Assembly: GCA_017311185.1 (NCBI GenBank)
Contig: JAESUZ010000334.1
Span: 1-64,000, forward strand
Reading direction: 5' to 3'
DNA length: 64,000 bases
From: Proteles cristata cristata
Lineage: Eukaryota; Chordata; Mammalia; Carnivora; Hyaenidae
In this document: positions 13,601 to 25,600 of the stretch, in pieces
Layout of the letters: every line of letters begins with the position of its first letter
Numbering within the stretch: position 1 is the first letter of the stretch
Made by a program: the position numbers and the translations under genes
The notes under the pieces: model-generated
What the model saw: only the letters and a program-made list of their open reading frames with translations
What the model was told of the DNA's origin: nothing
Databases searched by the model: none

Positions 13601-16600
13601 CTTGGGTAAGTGGGGTGGCCCAATGGGAGGGACGCAGGCTTTGGAGCTGGGCAGCCTGGGGTCCACCCAGGCTTCATCTCTGGAAGTCCCGTTCCTTCAC
13701 CGGGGCCACTGAACAGTACCTTCTCCTAGGGTTATAGGGAGAGTAACACGAAATACGGCCCGTGAGAACCTAGCACAGAGCCAGCACAGGACAGGAGCTC
13801 AAGAAATGACCGCTTGGACTGTTCTATTCCGCCAGGAAAGACGTGCCAAGGCCCCACAGCACGGCTGCCTGCTGTCCTCCAGGGGAGTTAAGTAAATCAT
13901 GAGAAGCCGACCTGGAGGCCCAGTGACTTTGTGTCCTGAGTGTCCACTTGTCTGTGTGACAGTCTGGAGACCCCAGGGGACACTGCGGGGGCTGGCAGCT
14001 GGCTTCTCCAAGGCCGTGGTCTCCGATGAAACAGAGACTATGAGACAGTCAGCGTTGTGTGATGGTCGCCTCCCCGCTTCCCAGAACACCTCCCAGCCCA
14101 GGAGGGCTCAGCTGTCATAGCCTAGACCCCAGGAGGAACGTGGCCTTGCTCCCCCGCCTCCCCCCGCCCGAGATGATCCGAGGCTTTCCTAAGCGGCCCA
14201 GCCAGCCCTAACACACACGGTGACTTCGTGGGCAGAAACACGGGGAGGTGCCAAACCCTCACCCCAGCTGTCAGACCACCGGCCCCGGGGCCCAGAAGCA
14301 GCCATCCCGCCCTACCACAAGCCCGGACGGTGCTGAAGAATTAGGAAAAGCCGCCCCGACCTCAGACGCATTTCACTGTCATCCCAAACACAAATCTATG
14401 ATGACTCTGGATGTGAAGACTCCACCTGCCGCTGGACAGGGGAGGCCTGCCCCGCCAGCCCCCGGGAGCTGTGTGCACAGGCCGCTGGCTCCTGAAAGAC
14501 CCCCCAGGGCACAGCCCCCGCACCTCACCTTGGCAAGGACTCCCCGTGAGGGTCCATCCCACTGAAGATCAGGATGCAAGGCAGGCCCTCCAACTCCAGG
14601 TAGGTCTGGGGTCGCCACTCGGCATCTTCGATCTTCTGCCACAGCTGCGGAAGGTAAAAAGCCAGGAAGTGGTGAGACTCCTTTCTTCCCGACAAGCCCA
14701 GCTCCGACGGGACCGTGATGTCCTCCTCCTGGCTGAGAGCATTTCGTGAGAAGGACGGTTCCTCGTACTACAGACAAGCGTGTCGTCTGCCCCAGCCATG
14801 TTCCGGCCCCGCTGCCCGGCACGTATTCGCCGTCCACGAAACACCTGCTCACTGATCCGCTGGAAAAAAGTGCACATCCCCAGTTGCGTCTAACGTTTTT
14901 ACTGTGTTTTTGTAACCGTGCTGCCTTGCTTGGCCATTCACTCCCTTCCTACTCAACTGTGCTCTCGTTATTCTTTCTAGCCCTCTTGCATTTGCTATCC
15001 TCTCTCGGTGGGTTCAGTGAGAAGCTGTGGGCCAGGCGTTTAAGAAAGCAAGATGAGGGGCGCCTGGGTGGCTCAGTCAGTTAAGTGTCTAACTTCGGCT
15101 CAGGTCATGATCTCGCAGTTCATGAGTTCGAGCCCCGCGTCAGGCTCTGTGCTGACAGCTCAGAGCCTGGAGGCTGCTTCAGATTCTGTGTCTCCCTCTC
15201 TCTCTGCTCATCCCCAGCTTGCACTCTGTCTCTCTCTTTCTCTAAAAATAAATAAACAGTGGGGCGCCTGGTGGCTTAGTCGGTTAAGCTTCCGACTTTC
15301 GCTTAGGTCATGATCTCGTGGTTCGTGGGTTCGAGCCCCGCGTCGGGCTCTGTGCTGACTGCCAGCTCAGAGCCTGGAGCCTGTTTCAGTCTGTGACTCC
15401 CTCTCTCTCTGACCCTCCCCTGCTCACGCTGTCTCTCTCTCTCTCTCCTAGAAATGAATAAAACATTAAAAAAAATTTAAAAAAAATAAAAAATAAGCAA
15501 AAATAAACAAACAGTAAAAAATAAAAAGCAAGACAGGGGCACCTGGGTAGCTCAGTCGGTTAAGCATTCAGTTCTTGATTTCGGCTCAGGTGGTGATCTC
15601 ACAGTTCGTGGGTTTGAGCCCTGCTGACAGCACAGAGCCTGTCTGGGATTCTCTGTCTCCCTCTCTCTCTGATCCTTCCCTCCTCCTACTCTACCATTCT
15701 CAAAATAAATAGATAAACATTAAAAATAAATATATAGGGGTGCCTGGGTGGCTCAGTCAGTTAAGCATCTAACTTTGTCTCAGGTCATGATCTTCCCGTT
15801 CATGGGTTCAAGCCCCACATTGGACTCTATGCTGATAGGTCAGAGCCTGCCCCATATTCTGTGTCTCCATCTCTCTCTCTGCCCCTCCCCTGCCCGTGCT
15901 CTGTCTCTGTCTCTCAAAAATAAATGTTTAAAAAAAGTGTGCTAAAAGATAAAAATAAATGAATAGCAAGACACTGTGTTTTAGGACAGCAACATTTATA
16001 AGTACTTTGGTACCGCTGGATGAGGGGTACAGGTGGGGACACGAGAGGCGGCCAGAGGGGTAGACGGCAACACTGGGGTGTCTGTCGCTGCTCCGTGGCC
16101 CCCTCGCCCCCGGGGTCACCACACGCACACTTGCACGCGCCCTTACTCTGCCGGCCGCTCTCGGCCCTCCGGTCGCCGAACACAGCACCCACCTTGAGTT
16201 GCTTCACGAAGTGCTTCCCAACGGTGATTCCCGAGCTGGGGTTGCCCAGGATGATCTCAAAGTGCTCGTCCAGGGCCAGGCGTGCCCGCACGTGGGCCAG
16301 CCGCTCGTAGGCCACGGCCGCCAGCGGTGAGCAGGGAACCCGCAGCAGGACCATGAGCCCGTGGCCGCAGGGGCACTGTTTGGGGGAGTTGATGAGGTTC
16401 TGGGTGATCTCCAGCGTCTCCACCGACGTGTAGTTCTTCATCTGCGAGAGGCCGCTCACAGCCATCATGGCGGCCGCGTAGTGCTGCACCAGGACAAAGG
16501 TCCGGATCACCGCGCTGTGCAGGCGGGGGAACCTGCAACCGACAGACGGACGGGCCGTGACCAGGCTGCTGCCGGCCTCCCGGGTGCCCGCGGCGCTCCG

Positions 16601-19600
16601 CGAGGAGGAAGACAGCGGCCGCCCGGCAAACAGGTGGCCCAACGCCCGGATTACAAACACGCTGTGGTTCCTTTCCAAGCTGCATGTATCAAACCGGAAA
16701 TAGAAGCCCTACTTAGAGGTCAAATCAAAAACTCCTTTGTCATTTCAAGCTGGGAAACAAAAGCATAGGCTGGTGGTTGTTATTGAAAAGACTAGTAAAT
16801 GTGAAAACACAGCAATGGAAACGACCTAAAATGAAACGGGGGTGGAGGGAACCAATGGTCATAGGATCGGAGAGCTCTGACTTCAAGCACCTTAATGTAT
16901 GTGTTTTGGGATTATCCTAAAAGGGAGGAGGCATGTAGGAAAAAAATATTTGAGGAAATGACTAAATTTTTCTCATACTTGATGAAAATTCAATTAGCTT
17001 AAATACAAGAAACATGAAGAAAATTATGCCACAGCAGATCTTAAATTGCTTTAGATCAGTAACAAATTAAAAAATGTATAAAGCAGCCTTGTGGGGAGAT
17101 GGGAAGCGGGGAGGGGAGGCCACATTACAGAGAGAAACAAAGGTGAGGATGGCAACAGATTTCATTTCAAAACAATGCAAGTCAGAAGACAGTATAGTGT
17201 TGGGGCACCTCGGTGGCTCAGTTGGTTAAGCATCCGACTTTGGCTCAGGTCATGATCTCATGGTTCATGGGTTCAAGCCCCGCATCAGGCTCTGTGCTGA
17301 CAGCCATCTCAGAGCCTGGAGCCTATTTCAGATTCTGTATCTCCCTTTCTCTCTCAGAAATAAACAAAACATTAAAAAGAAGAAGAAGAAGAAGAAGAGG
17401 ACAGTACAGTGTCATCTTTAATGTATTGAAAGAAAAAAAAAACCTAAATTTTATACCCAGGGAAAATATCTTTCAAAAATGAGTCAAAATACACATCCCC
17501 AAAGGCAAGGAAATCAAGAGCAAAAATGAACTATTGGGCCCTCATCAGATAAAATCCTCCTGCACGGCAAAGGAAACAATCAGCAAAATTAATAGGCAAC
17601 CGACAGAATGGGAAAACATAGTTGCAAATGACATATCGGATAAAGAGCTAGTATCCAGAATCTATGAGGAACTCACCAAACTCCACACCCAAAAAACAAA
17701 TAATCCAATGAAGAAATGGGCAGAAGACATGAACAGACACTTCTCCAAAGAGGACATCCCGATGGCCAACAGACACATGAAACGATGCTCAGCATCCCTC
17801 ATCATCAGGGAAATAACAAATCAAAACCACACTGAGATACCACCTCACGCCAGTCAGAGTGGCTAAAATGAGCCAATCAGAGAACTCTAGATGCTGGTGA
17901 GGATGTGGAGAAGCGGGCACCCTCCTACACTGTTGGTGGGAATGTAAACGGGTGCAGCCCCTCTGGAAAACAGTGTGGAGGTTCCTCAAAAAATTAACAT
18001 TAGAACTCCCCTATGACCCAGCAACAGCACTGCTAGGAATTTACCCAAGGGACACAGGAGTGCTGATGCATAGGGGCACATGCACCCCAATGTTCACAGC
18101 AGCACTTTCAACAATAGCCAAATCATGGAAAGAGCCTAAGTGTCCATCAACTGACGAATGGCTCAAGAAGATGTGGTTTATCTATACAATGGAATACTAT
18201 ATGGCAATGAGAAAGAATGAAATCTGACCACTTATAGCAATGCAGATGAAACTCAAGGGTGTTATGCTGAGCGAAACAAATCACGCAGAGAAAAACAGAT
18301 ACCATATGTTTCCACTTATAAGTGGATCAGGAGAAACTTATCAGAGGACCATGGGGGAGGGGAAGGGGAAAAAAAGTTGGGGAGAGGGAGGGAGGCAAAC
18401 CATAAGAGACTCTTGAATACTGAGAACAAACTGAGGGCTGATGGGGGTGGGGGAGAAGGGAAGGGGGAGATGGGCATGGAGGAGGGCACTTGTGGGGGTG
18501 GGCACTGGGTGTTATATGGAAACCAACTTGACAATAAACTATGAAAGGAAAAAAAACACAAACAAAAAAAACCAAAATGAGTCAAAATAAAGACACACAA
18601 AACATAAAGAATTCATCAACAGTGGTCCTTCCCTATAAGAAATGTTGGAAACAAAAAGTCCTTCAGACAGAAGGAAAACAAAACCAGATGAATCCATATA
18701 AAGGAATTAAGTGCAGTGGAAATAGTTAACTATGTGCATAAGTATAAATGATTTTTAAAAAATTATTATTATTTAAGTATCTCTAAAAGATAACTGACTC
18801 AAGCAAAAATAACTTATTGTGAAGTTATAACATATACAAGTAAAATGTAAAAGAACAGAAGTACAACGTCTGGGAGGTGAGAAACAGAAATATATAAGAA
18901 TCTTATATGTTAAAGGGCATAATATCACTTGAAAGTAGACTGTCATAGGTTAAAAACATATACTATAAAGTCTAAAGCAACTACTTAAATAACATAACAA
19001 AGAGTTATAGCTAATAAGCAAGGAGGTGGAGAGAATAAAATCATTTAAAAACTGCTCAATTTGTCCAAAAGAATGCAGAAAAAGGGAGACCAGAGAAGAG
19101 ATGGGACAAGTAGAAAAATTGCAAGATGGTAGACTTAAACATAACCACAAAAATAACTACATTAAATGTAAATGGTCCAAACACTTCAATTAAAAGTCAG
19201 AGACTATCAGATGCAATTTAAAAAAAAGACCCAACTATAAGCTGTCTATATGAAAATAACTAAATACAAAGACACAAGTAGATTAAAGGTAAAAAGATGG
19301 AAAATTATAAACTATGCTAATCCTAATTTAAAAAAAAAAGCTGGAGGGGCACCTGGGTGGCTCAGTTGGTTAAGTGTCTAACTCTTGTTTTCGGCTTAGG
19401 TCATGATCTCACAGGTTGTGAGTTTGAGCCCTGCATCAGGTTCTGCTTGGAATTCTCGCTCGCTCGCTCTCTGTCTCTCACTCTGCCCCTCCCCGACTTG
19501 CACACACACACGCGCGCTCATTCTCAAAATAAACTTAAAAAAAAAAAAAAGAAAGCTGGAGTAGCAATATTAGTATCAGAAAAAGTATATTTTAGAACAA

Positions 19601-22600
19601 AGAATAATACTGAGTGTTTTGTAACGATAAAGGTGTCAATTCATTAAGAGACACTTCATCAAAGATCATATACAAATGACAAATGCATGAAAAGATGCTC
19701 AACATCATTAGTCATTGAAGAAATGCATTCTAAAATGAACTGTTGACACATATTGTATAACTTCATTTAGATAAAACACTAGAAAATGCAAACAGTCTAT
19801 AGTGAAAAAGGAATAGGAAGAAATAATTACCAAGGGCAAGAGAACACCCCTGTTCACTATCTTAATTGTGGTGATGGTCCTGCCAGTGTTTACATATGTC
19901 CAACATCTCAATTAAAAGTCTGAACACCTTGGGGCGCCTGGATGGCTCAGTCAGTTAAGCATCTGACGTCAGCTCAGGTCACGATCTTGCGGTTCGTGGG
20001 TTCAAGCCCTGCATCGGGCTCTGTGCTGACAGCTCAGAGCCTGGAGCCTGCTTCAGATTCTGTGTCTCCCTCTCTTTCTGCCTCTCTCTCTCTCTCTCAA
20101 AAATAAGCATTAAAAATTTTAAGAAGAAACAAGTTAATAAAAGTCTGAACACTTTAAATATCTGCACTTTACTGTATGTCAGTTATTCCTCACTAAAGCT
20201 ATTATTTAAAAAAAAAAAAGAAGAAGAAAAAGAACCACTGTGTGGGAGGCAAGAACCAGCCCAGTGGTAAACAGCAGGTACAGGTAGAATGTGCTTGCCC
20301 CTAAGCCCTTGTGGTTGGCCCTATGGGAAGGAAGCCCCAGAAAAAACACATTGGAACAAAAATGGAGTTGTCATGCCTAAATCTCAAGTCCCAGTAAGTG
20401 TGTGTCAGGTTTGTGGTTTCCCAACAGATTCCCAGCCATGTGCTGGGGTCTGATTCGCATATGGCGAATCAACAGTCTGGCCGTGCACGTGGCGGCAAGA
20501 GGCAGTAACCGCTGTGTTCTTACCTGTAACACCTTCTGTCCAAGTTGCCTGTTTCAAAAGAGTTTTCCAGACAGGTGATTCCTAGGAGAGGCAGCATGGT
20601 GTGGTGGAAAGAACATCGAACCTGCCTATATCATCCAGGTTGCCACAAACGGGATGTGTGACCCTGGGCAAAGCACTTCCTCTCTCTGGGCCCCCGTTCC
20701 CACAATGACAATTTGGGGTGGTTGGGTGAAATGGTTCCTAGGAGTCGCTAGGATTCTCCACAACTCCACATTCCAGAGTTTGATAGTTTCTTCTCAGTGA
20801 ATGAATTCTAGCCTCTGTGCTACATTTTAGTTTAGCGGGGAGGGGGGGGAGGAAGAGGCTGGTGGTGCAGGTGATGGTGACAGGGACAGTCGTGAGGGTG
20901 GCGATGGTGCTGATCGTCATGGTGACAGAGATAGTGGCGTTGATGGTGCCGCTGGCGGCGGTGATAATGGTGACAGTGATGGCGATGGCGGTGACAATTG
21001 CAATGAGAGTTAACCTGAGCATGTAATCTGCACCAGGCAGTGCTCTTAACGTACGATATGTATTAATCCACAGAACGCTCGTGAGATCCCCACGCGGTAG
21101 GTACTAGTATCCCCACAGTGGATTGAGAAACTTCTCTAATGTCGCTCAGCAAACCACTGTTCCTGAGTCTGCACATGTTCGTGTTTCATGAGAACCCTCA
21201 CAAGAAGCCACCGGAAGTGTAGATTTGTTCCCAGGTGAGGGTGCGGAAGTTTGGGCAGGTTCAGCGGCCTCCCGAAGGTTAAAACAAATAAAGTATAAGC
21301 CAGAACACGTGGCCCTGGGGCCGCGAGCCGTGACACCTTGCTCCACATACATGCGGTTAGTGCTTCTACTGCTTTGGAGTCGAGTGGCAACGACGGGGTC
21401 CAGCTTCCCTACAAAACCCCCCACGTGACCTGGGGCAGGTGACCCGACCTAAGGGTGTGTCTTCCCCGCCACATGGGGATAACAGGATCCATCTCACTGT
21501 GCCGCCGTGAGGATCATACAAAGCAATACACGGAGCGTGTCGAGCCCAGAGTTACCGGCCACTAAGCAGCCAGCAGAGTGGCTGCAGGTGAGCAGGGCGG
21601 AGAGGTGGGGGCTGGGCTCCTTGCCCAGCTGCCCGTGAGTGAGGTGGAGAAGCGACCCGATGAGGTCCATCAGCATCGCTGAGCTGCAAGGGCTTTCTTT
21701 TCTCAAAGGGCATTCTGGGGAACCCTAATCCCCTGACCCCTGGGAGGTGCCACGTGCTCTAGTCACAGTGCGCGCGACAACTGAAGGCTCGGGGAATTCT
21801 CGGGGAAAGGAAAACCTCCAATGTAAGGGTTCTCAAACACAGCTGGCCATGGAACCCCTTTGGGCGTAACAGCTGTTAGTATCCAGCCAGAGCAGCACCG
21901 CTGGGAACACAGCCAGAGAACCAAACGTCTGATCCAATCCCCTTGGCGGCGAGGGAGAACGAGGTGCTGTGACGGCAGGTGGTGCGGCCCGGCTCAACGC
22001 CCACAGCTAGAGGCAGAAATCACTGTGTTCTGCACTGGCCAGGCTGTCAAACTTGGCCTTCACAACGTATAAACCGTGTGGATGTTGGCAATCATTTCAC
22101 CTCCCTGAGCCTCGGTTTCCCCATCGGAGACACGGGGGCATTAAAATCCACCTCACGGGTCTGCCGTGACACGGGCTGAAAGGGCCGGCTGTAGAGACAG
22201 GCTGCTTCTGGGTTCAGAAAAGCAGTTCCAGCCCTTGCCAGACATGTGGCCCAAGGAGGTCACGGGGTCCCCTCTGAGCCTCTGTTTACTTACCAAAGGG
22301 AGATAATGATAGCAACTGGCGAGAGGTGATGAGGACTAAATAAGATAATGGGCGTAAGGTTCTTAGAGCAGCAAAGAGCACACAGTCAGCCCTCAACAGA
22401 TGACGCACAAAGGACATGAGAGATGAAGCCAGCGAGGCCGCTCACTGTCATTCCCTTTAAACCTTTGGTGTCTCACCTCCCACTTTCTAGGGCTCCCTGA
22501 GCCTCTCACACACCACTTCACATTCCAACATATTTCTGCCCATTCTCATCTCTAAAACGTTCTGGAACAATCACTGGCCCAACATGCAGGGAAAGGAATA

Positions 22601-25600
22601 CGCCAGGGTCCCCTTCATGGAGGGACGAAGTCAGCCAGGAAAGCAGGAAGGCAGCTCGCTTCCCGGAATTCTCTGGCTGCATGTGCTTCAACTTGCACTT
22701 GACTCCTGAGCATTTTTCAGCAACTTTCAACAGAGACGTGTACCTTTTTCCTAACGCCGTAACCATGGCCTCAAAGGAGCTGTCGTATCTGAGCAAAGGG
22801 AGGCTGTGTCCCGAAAGGGTGGACTCGATGAACTCTGACAGCCCGAAGTACTTCTTGTTCTCAGGATACAAGTCCACCCCCTAAAACAGAAAAGAACGCC
22901 AGTCACTTGGACGCCGCATTTGGGAGGACGCAGAGATTCACATGCCGTAGGTGACCGGCATCAGCATCTTGATCTAAACAGGCCCGACTCTTGTACTTTG
23001 CACGACGCTTCATACTTGTCTTTTCTCTGTAGACCCAGAGGACTTAAAGGACGGTGCCTCCAGTATCAGTCAAGGCTTTTCCATTCATTCGGCGCCAGTG
23101 CCTTTGCCAAGAAGAAAACCAGCCTTGATTTTTAAACCCACAACTTTGTTAAAACTGTTTCTATTTGAAGCTAGTTTTAGGAAGAGGCATGTGGTGGCTA
23201 TTGAAATCAGCAAGGAAAAAAAAATACATTTACCCGATCAATTTCACTCCCACTGACTTAGCATTCCTCCCAAACTATCATTAGAGCTTCTCCAAAGTCA
23301 GAGCATACCAGAGCTGGAGAGGTCGATAAAACCACAAAGACACCAACTTCGCCCCCAGATGGCAGCCCGGTTAAGTGTGAGGCCACAGAGCCGGGCGGAC
23401 TGGGTCCTTTCTGGCCCCACCACTCTCTGGCTGCGTAGTCTTTGGGGAAGTGGCTCAACCTTCCTCTCTCTCTCCATTTGTAAATGAGAAATCGTCAAGC
23501 CCCTGGCACTTACAGGAGTTCGGATGACAGAGCACTCAGAGCAGTGCCTCCCCAGCTCACGAACGAGCTCCATAAATACTTGCTAACTACCAACACGGAC
23601 TCGGAATCCATGGACGGAAGCCAAGCACCAGTATCTTTATAAGTTCCTCCAATGAGTCCGGGACTTACCAAAGAAGTCTAGAACTTAAGGTGTACTTGCT
23701 ACTCATGCCATGAACTAGAACCCAACCACCCAGAACCCTCAGATGGTTAGCTGTGGCCCTCTACTTTGATGAGAAAACGCAGGGGATACACTAAAACCTC
23801 GCCAGGTTTCACAGATGTGGGTTCCGTTTGCGGAAGGAGATTTTGAACCTTGCAGTTTAAGGATGTGGGGACAGGAAAAACAGGAACATTTCCGAGGCTT
23901 TTAGATGACACGTCACACGTCCTAAGATGGGGAAGGTAACTAATGTATGTGGGGAAAGTTCCTAAAGACCAGGAGGGGTTTAAAATCTAACTCAGGGTCA
24001 AATCAAAGATCCAGGAAACTGGGACCCACGTGGTCCCCAACTACATTAATTAATTAAGAGTTTTATGGAACCAAATTTCTCCCACCTCAACTGGTGTCAC
24101 TGTGACCCCAGGCCCCGCAGCCCAGCGGCACTCACGCTGCTGTAGGAAGCCGGCCAGTAGATCTCATTGTAGGGGCTGATGAGGGTGTGTTGTGTCTGCA
24201 GCGCGTAAGGGAAGGAAGTCACGTGCAGCGTCACGATGTTGGGGGCCTCCTTCACCTCTCTGCAGTTCAGCAGCCTGTCCACCAATCCCACAGCCGGGTC
24301 ACTTTGGGAATAGAGATTATGAACAGCGCTGCTGAGGGAGGAAAGTGGGGAGAAGTTAAGAGTGAGTGGGACTAAGACACTGTAATTTCACAAGGATCGA
24401 GCAGCCGAATACGCGGATAACTAGCCCCACGCCCCCCAAATTTGCAAGTAATCAAAGCTGATGGGGGCGCCTGGGTGGCTCAGTCGGTTGAGCGTCCGAC
24501 TTCAGCTCAGGTCATGATCTCACGGTTCGTGGGTTTGAGCCCCGCGTCCGGCTCTGTGCTGACAGCTAGTTCAGAGTCTGAAGCTGTTTTAGATTCTGTG
24601 TCTCCCTCTCTCTCTGACCCTCCCTTGCTCACACTGTCTCTTTCTCTCTCTCTCAGAAATAAATTTAAAAAACATAAAAAAAAAAAAAAAAAAGCTCATG
24701 GCTCTGACCCCACAGAGGGATCTGACCATCTGTCAGGGATCCCCTGATACTCGTCACTTACTAACTACCCTGGCTGGGGGAACGGTATTTAGGGAAGACT
24801 GCTTGCAGGATACACAATCCTTCTACTCCACAGGAGCAGTCAGCCCCGCCCAGGAGTGCTCCTCTGCGGCCCCATCTGATTGTGTACTTGACTCGTTAAA
24901 TTCTTCCCCTGAAATTCCTACTACCTGAAGCAGGCCTGAGACGATATAAAATGGTGCGCTCTATATTAAATGTAAAGAACAGGATCAGGAAGGGGAATCA
25001 TTTTGGACAAAGAGCCTAGGAGGCCAGCACAGCTTGGCTGTTCCCTGTGGACCGTGGCCTCAGCCTTCTCTTCCAGCCACTCAGCAGAACAGAAAAAAAC
25101 CTAGTAACCTTTTGCAGGGAGCCAAATGGATATTCACGATACAGCTCTTTATACAACATATGAATACCTCCGAGGCCATGCGGGGACCTGATACTGCATG
25201 CCCTCCAGATGGGTGATCTTTGAGCTTCCGGCCAGCCCTAAGCTTCTGACGCTGTGCTAAGTCAGAGCCTCCCTCTGCGATCTGACCCAGGGTCTCCCTT
25301 CTATCCTCACGCAGTCAGTGGCAATGTCTAAATGCGTGGTCTTCAGCCCAGTCTAGGGAGCCGATTGAGCCCGCCAGCCTCCCACCCTGACGCCATCTAA
25401 AATGCATCTAGATTGACATGCATTCGAATTGAGTACATAAAATCACCCCCAAAAGGGAGCTATTCCAGTTTGGATCCTCCACTCCCTCCCCGCACCAGAG
25501 GGGGCACCTCGCCGCTGAGTGGGACGCAGAAAAAGCGCACCAGGCTGCGAGTCAGGGGCCTAGTTCTAGGCCAGCTCTGCCACTGACACGCTCCTGAGCC

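Larger units (their letters stand above)
12662..14528 (-). other. GREB1 intron 19
   Basis: Contains several old MIR-like fragments (see 12920, 13230 and 13620). No SINE of the carnivore family. Confidence 0.8.
14645..16192 (-). other. GREB1 intron 18
   Basis: Dominated by four head-to-tail SINEs (15057-15940). The 400 bp on the exon 19 side show nothing recognisable. Confidence 0.85.
16533..22743 (-). other. GREB1 intron 17 (6.2 kb)
   Basis: AT-rich in its low-coordinate half because of nested L1 and SINE elements (16.9-20.2 kb), then ordinary unique sequence with MIR-like pieces and a GGTGAT-type repeat. No exon was seen. Confidence 0.85.
22881..24135 (-). other. GREB1 intron 16
   Basis: Mostly unique. 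One MIR-like piece lies near 23380-23560, and a near-consensus estrogen response element at 24095. Confidence 0.8.

Noticed and set aside
15914..16678. A continuous 254-codon minus-strand frame
   Set aside because: Only the middle part (exon 18, 16193-16532) is coding; the ends read through splice sites into intron.
17492..18573. An active L1 retrotransposon
   Set aside because: Only the last part of ORF2 is present, and it is broken by stops and frame changes.
20868..21026. A Val/Met-rich plus-strand frame resembling a membrane segment
   Set aside because: It comes from the degenerate GGTGAT repeat and has no supporting context.
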